Of a stretch of 64,000 nt of DNA, positions 63,142-64,000 are shown piece after piece (the stretch's first letter is position 1; each line of letters starts with the position of its first letter). This DNA is from Clostridiales bacterium. Its GTDB lineage: Bacteria > Bacillota > Clostridia > Christensenellales > UBA3700. Under the pieces are notes generated by a model. That model had not been told where the DNA came from, ran no database searches, and saw nothing but the letters and a program-made list of their open reading frames with translations. The DNA lies in the NCBI GenBank assembly GCA_015055975.1, contig SVHF01000001.1, positions 70,752 to 134,751 on the forward strand, read 5' to 3'. Made by a program: the position numbers and the translations under genes.

Positions 63142-64000
63142 TGGAAAGATGTGTTAGCATTGATGAAATGAAATTATTTGATGCGACCGAAATAGAAAAA
63201 GTTGGCTCTACAACTTTAATGCAAAGAGCTGCAAAAGCTGTTTATGAAGAAATCTCAAATAAAAAAGCAAAGATATATATAATATCAGGTGGCGGCAATA
63301 ACGGCGGCGATGGTATTGCGCTTTTAGAACTATTTTTAAACGATGGTTATGAACCAAAATTGTTCTTAACTTCAAATAAGTTATCTAAAGATTCAGAATA
63401 CTTTTATAATAGAGTAAAAGACTATGCCAACATCTTTGATGTTGAAAAGTGTGATTACGATGCAGATATAATAATTGATTGCATACTTGGAACCGGATTT
63501 AAAGGCGAAGTTAAAGACAATATAAAAGATGTTATAAATAAGATTAATCAATCAAGCGCATATGTTATATCTGTAGATATTCCAAGTGGACTTTCTGGTC
63601 AAAGCGGAAAGGCAAGTGTAGCCATAAAAGCCGATAAAACTATTGCTATTCAATTTGCAAAATATGGACACTATTTAATTGATGGTAAAGATCATATAGG
63701 AGAATTAATTGTGAAAGATATAGGAATTCCAGCAATAAAAAATACAGCTTATATAATTGAAGATAAAGACATAGTTTTTAATCAAAGATTAAATAATACA
63801 AATAAAGGGTCTTTTGGAAAGGCAACAATAATTGGCGGATGTATAAATTATGTAGGTGCAATTAAGATTGCAAACATGGGCGTATCGGCACTAAGAGTTG
63901 GCGCAGGATTAAACACAATAGCAATTCCAAAATCCATATATGATGCTGTTGCTTCAAGTGTAGTTGAAAGTACTATCACTCTTTTAAAAGATGAAGATGG
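63141..64000 (+). CDS. nnr: NAD(P)HX epimerase/dehydratase (Nnr), truncated by the window end
   Basis: The frame starts at ATG 63141, overlapping the recX stop by one base, and runs open to the right edge (~286 residues). It is absent from the ORF track for that reason. The YjeF_N epimerase domain is clear: MERCVSIDEMKLFDATE, then ISGGGNNGGDGIALL and DIPSGLSGQSG. The dehydratase (carbohydrate-kinase-like) domain begins with GSFGKATIIGG. The bifunctional protein repairs hydrated NADH and NADPH. Confidence 0.92.
   Translation, partial: MERCVSIDEMKLFDATEIEKVGSTTLMQRAAKAVYEEISNKKAKIYIISGGGNNGGDGIALLELFLNDGYEPKLFLTSNKLSKDSEYFYNRVKDYANIFDVEKCDYDADIIIDCILGTGFKGEVKDNIKDVINKINQSSAYVISVDIPSGLSGQSGKASVAIKADKTIAIQFAKYGHYLIDGKDHIGELIVKDIGIPAIKNTAYIIEDKDIVFNQRLNNTNKGSFGKATIIGGCINYVGAIKIANMGVSALRVGAGLNTIAIPKSIYDAVASSVVESTITLLKDED

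Noticed and set aside
1-64000. CRISPR arrays, prophage or defence islands
   Set aside because: No regularly spaced repeats, cas, phage structural or recognisable defence genes were seen. The WYL regulator alone is not enough.

Overview
The window is a gene-dense, AT-rich stretch of a bacterial chromosome. Gene content points to a low-GC Firmicute, probably an uncultured clostridium-like gut lineage: RNase J, a TrmR/TrhP pair, a eukaryote-like type-2 IleS, a fused long PurL, a TPP riboswitch driving an S-component ThiT, WYL and LURP-one proteins, and BspA-type leucine-rich-repeat lipoproteins. TGA is used as a stop, so the code is standard and not that of Mollicutes. Species assignment is inference.

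Layout: 0-4.4 kb holds the end of an unknown gene, a frameshifted sugar MFS transporter and an MMPL/RND exporter. 4.4-6.7 kb is a reverse-strand serC-serA serine operon. 7.1-16.4 kb is a long forward run of housekeeping genes: rnj, trmR, trhP, a glycosyltransferase, a DUF512 protein, der, an aminotransferase and a phosphodiesterase. 16.5-26.7 kb holds an LRR protein, an EamA permease and a thiamine-themed block: thiamine pyrophosphokinase, riboswitch-controlled thiT, a degenerate ABC ATPase and an S41 protease. It continues with an unidentified attenuator-like leader, a TM1266-family regulator and an NMT1-type ABC importer. 26.8-36.9 kb carries asnA, a SprT-like protein, gdhA, an unidentified structured ncRNA, small membrane proteins, a CorC/CNNM protein, ileS, a methyltransferase and a pseudouridine synthase.

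36.9-41.3 kb is an accessory island bounded by two inverted IS3-like ends. It holds an LRR lipoprotein, an ECF-type sigma factor, a 59-residue ORF and a probable membrane anti-sigma factor. 41.3-53.2 kb has envelope proteins of unknown function, tRNA-Arg(CCG), tRNA-Pro(CGG), a Cthe_2159-like surface protein, a two-component system, an RlmI-like methyltransferase and a WYL regulator. 53.3-64 kb contains an alpha/beta hydrolase, parE-parC, a full-length PurL homologue, recX and the start of nnr.

The observations I consider most worth checking are these: a full-length PurL that has lost signature residues of both the synthase and glutaminase active sites; an unidentified leader with alternative antiterminator/terminator hairpins ahead of the TM1266/ABC operon; an unidentified ~215-nt ncRNA with its own promoter and terminator; a CDS whose stop codon lies inside tRNA-Pro; a looped-out hairpin between the Shine-Dalgarno and AUG of the CNNM gene; and the IS-bounded sigma/anti-sigma island. 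No searches or folding programs were run. All homology calls rest on reading motifs.
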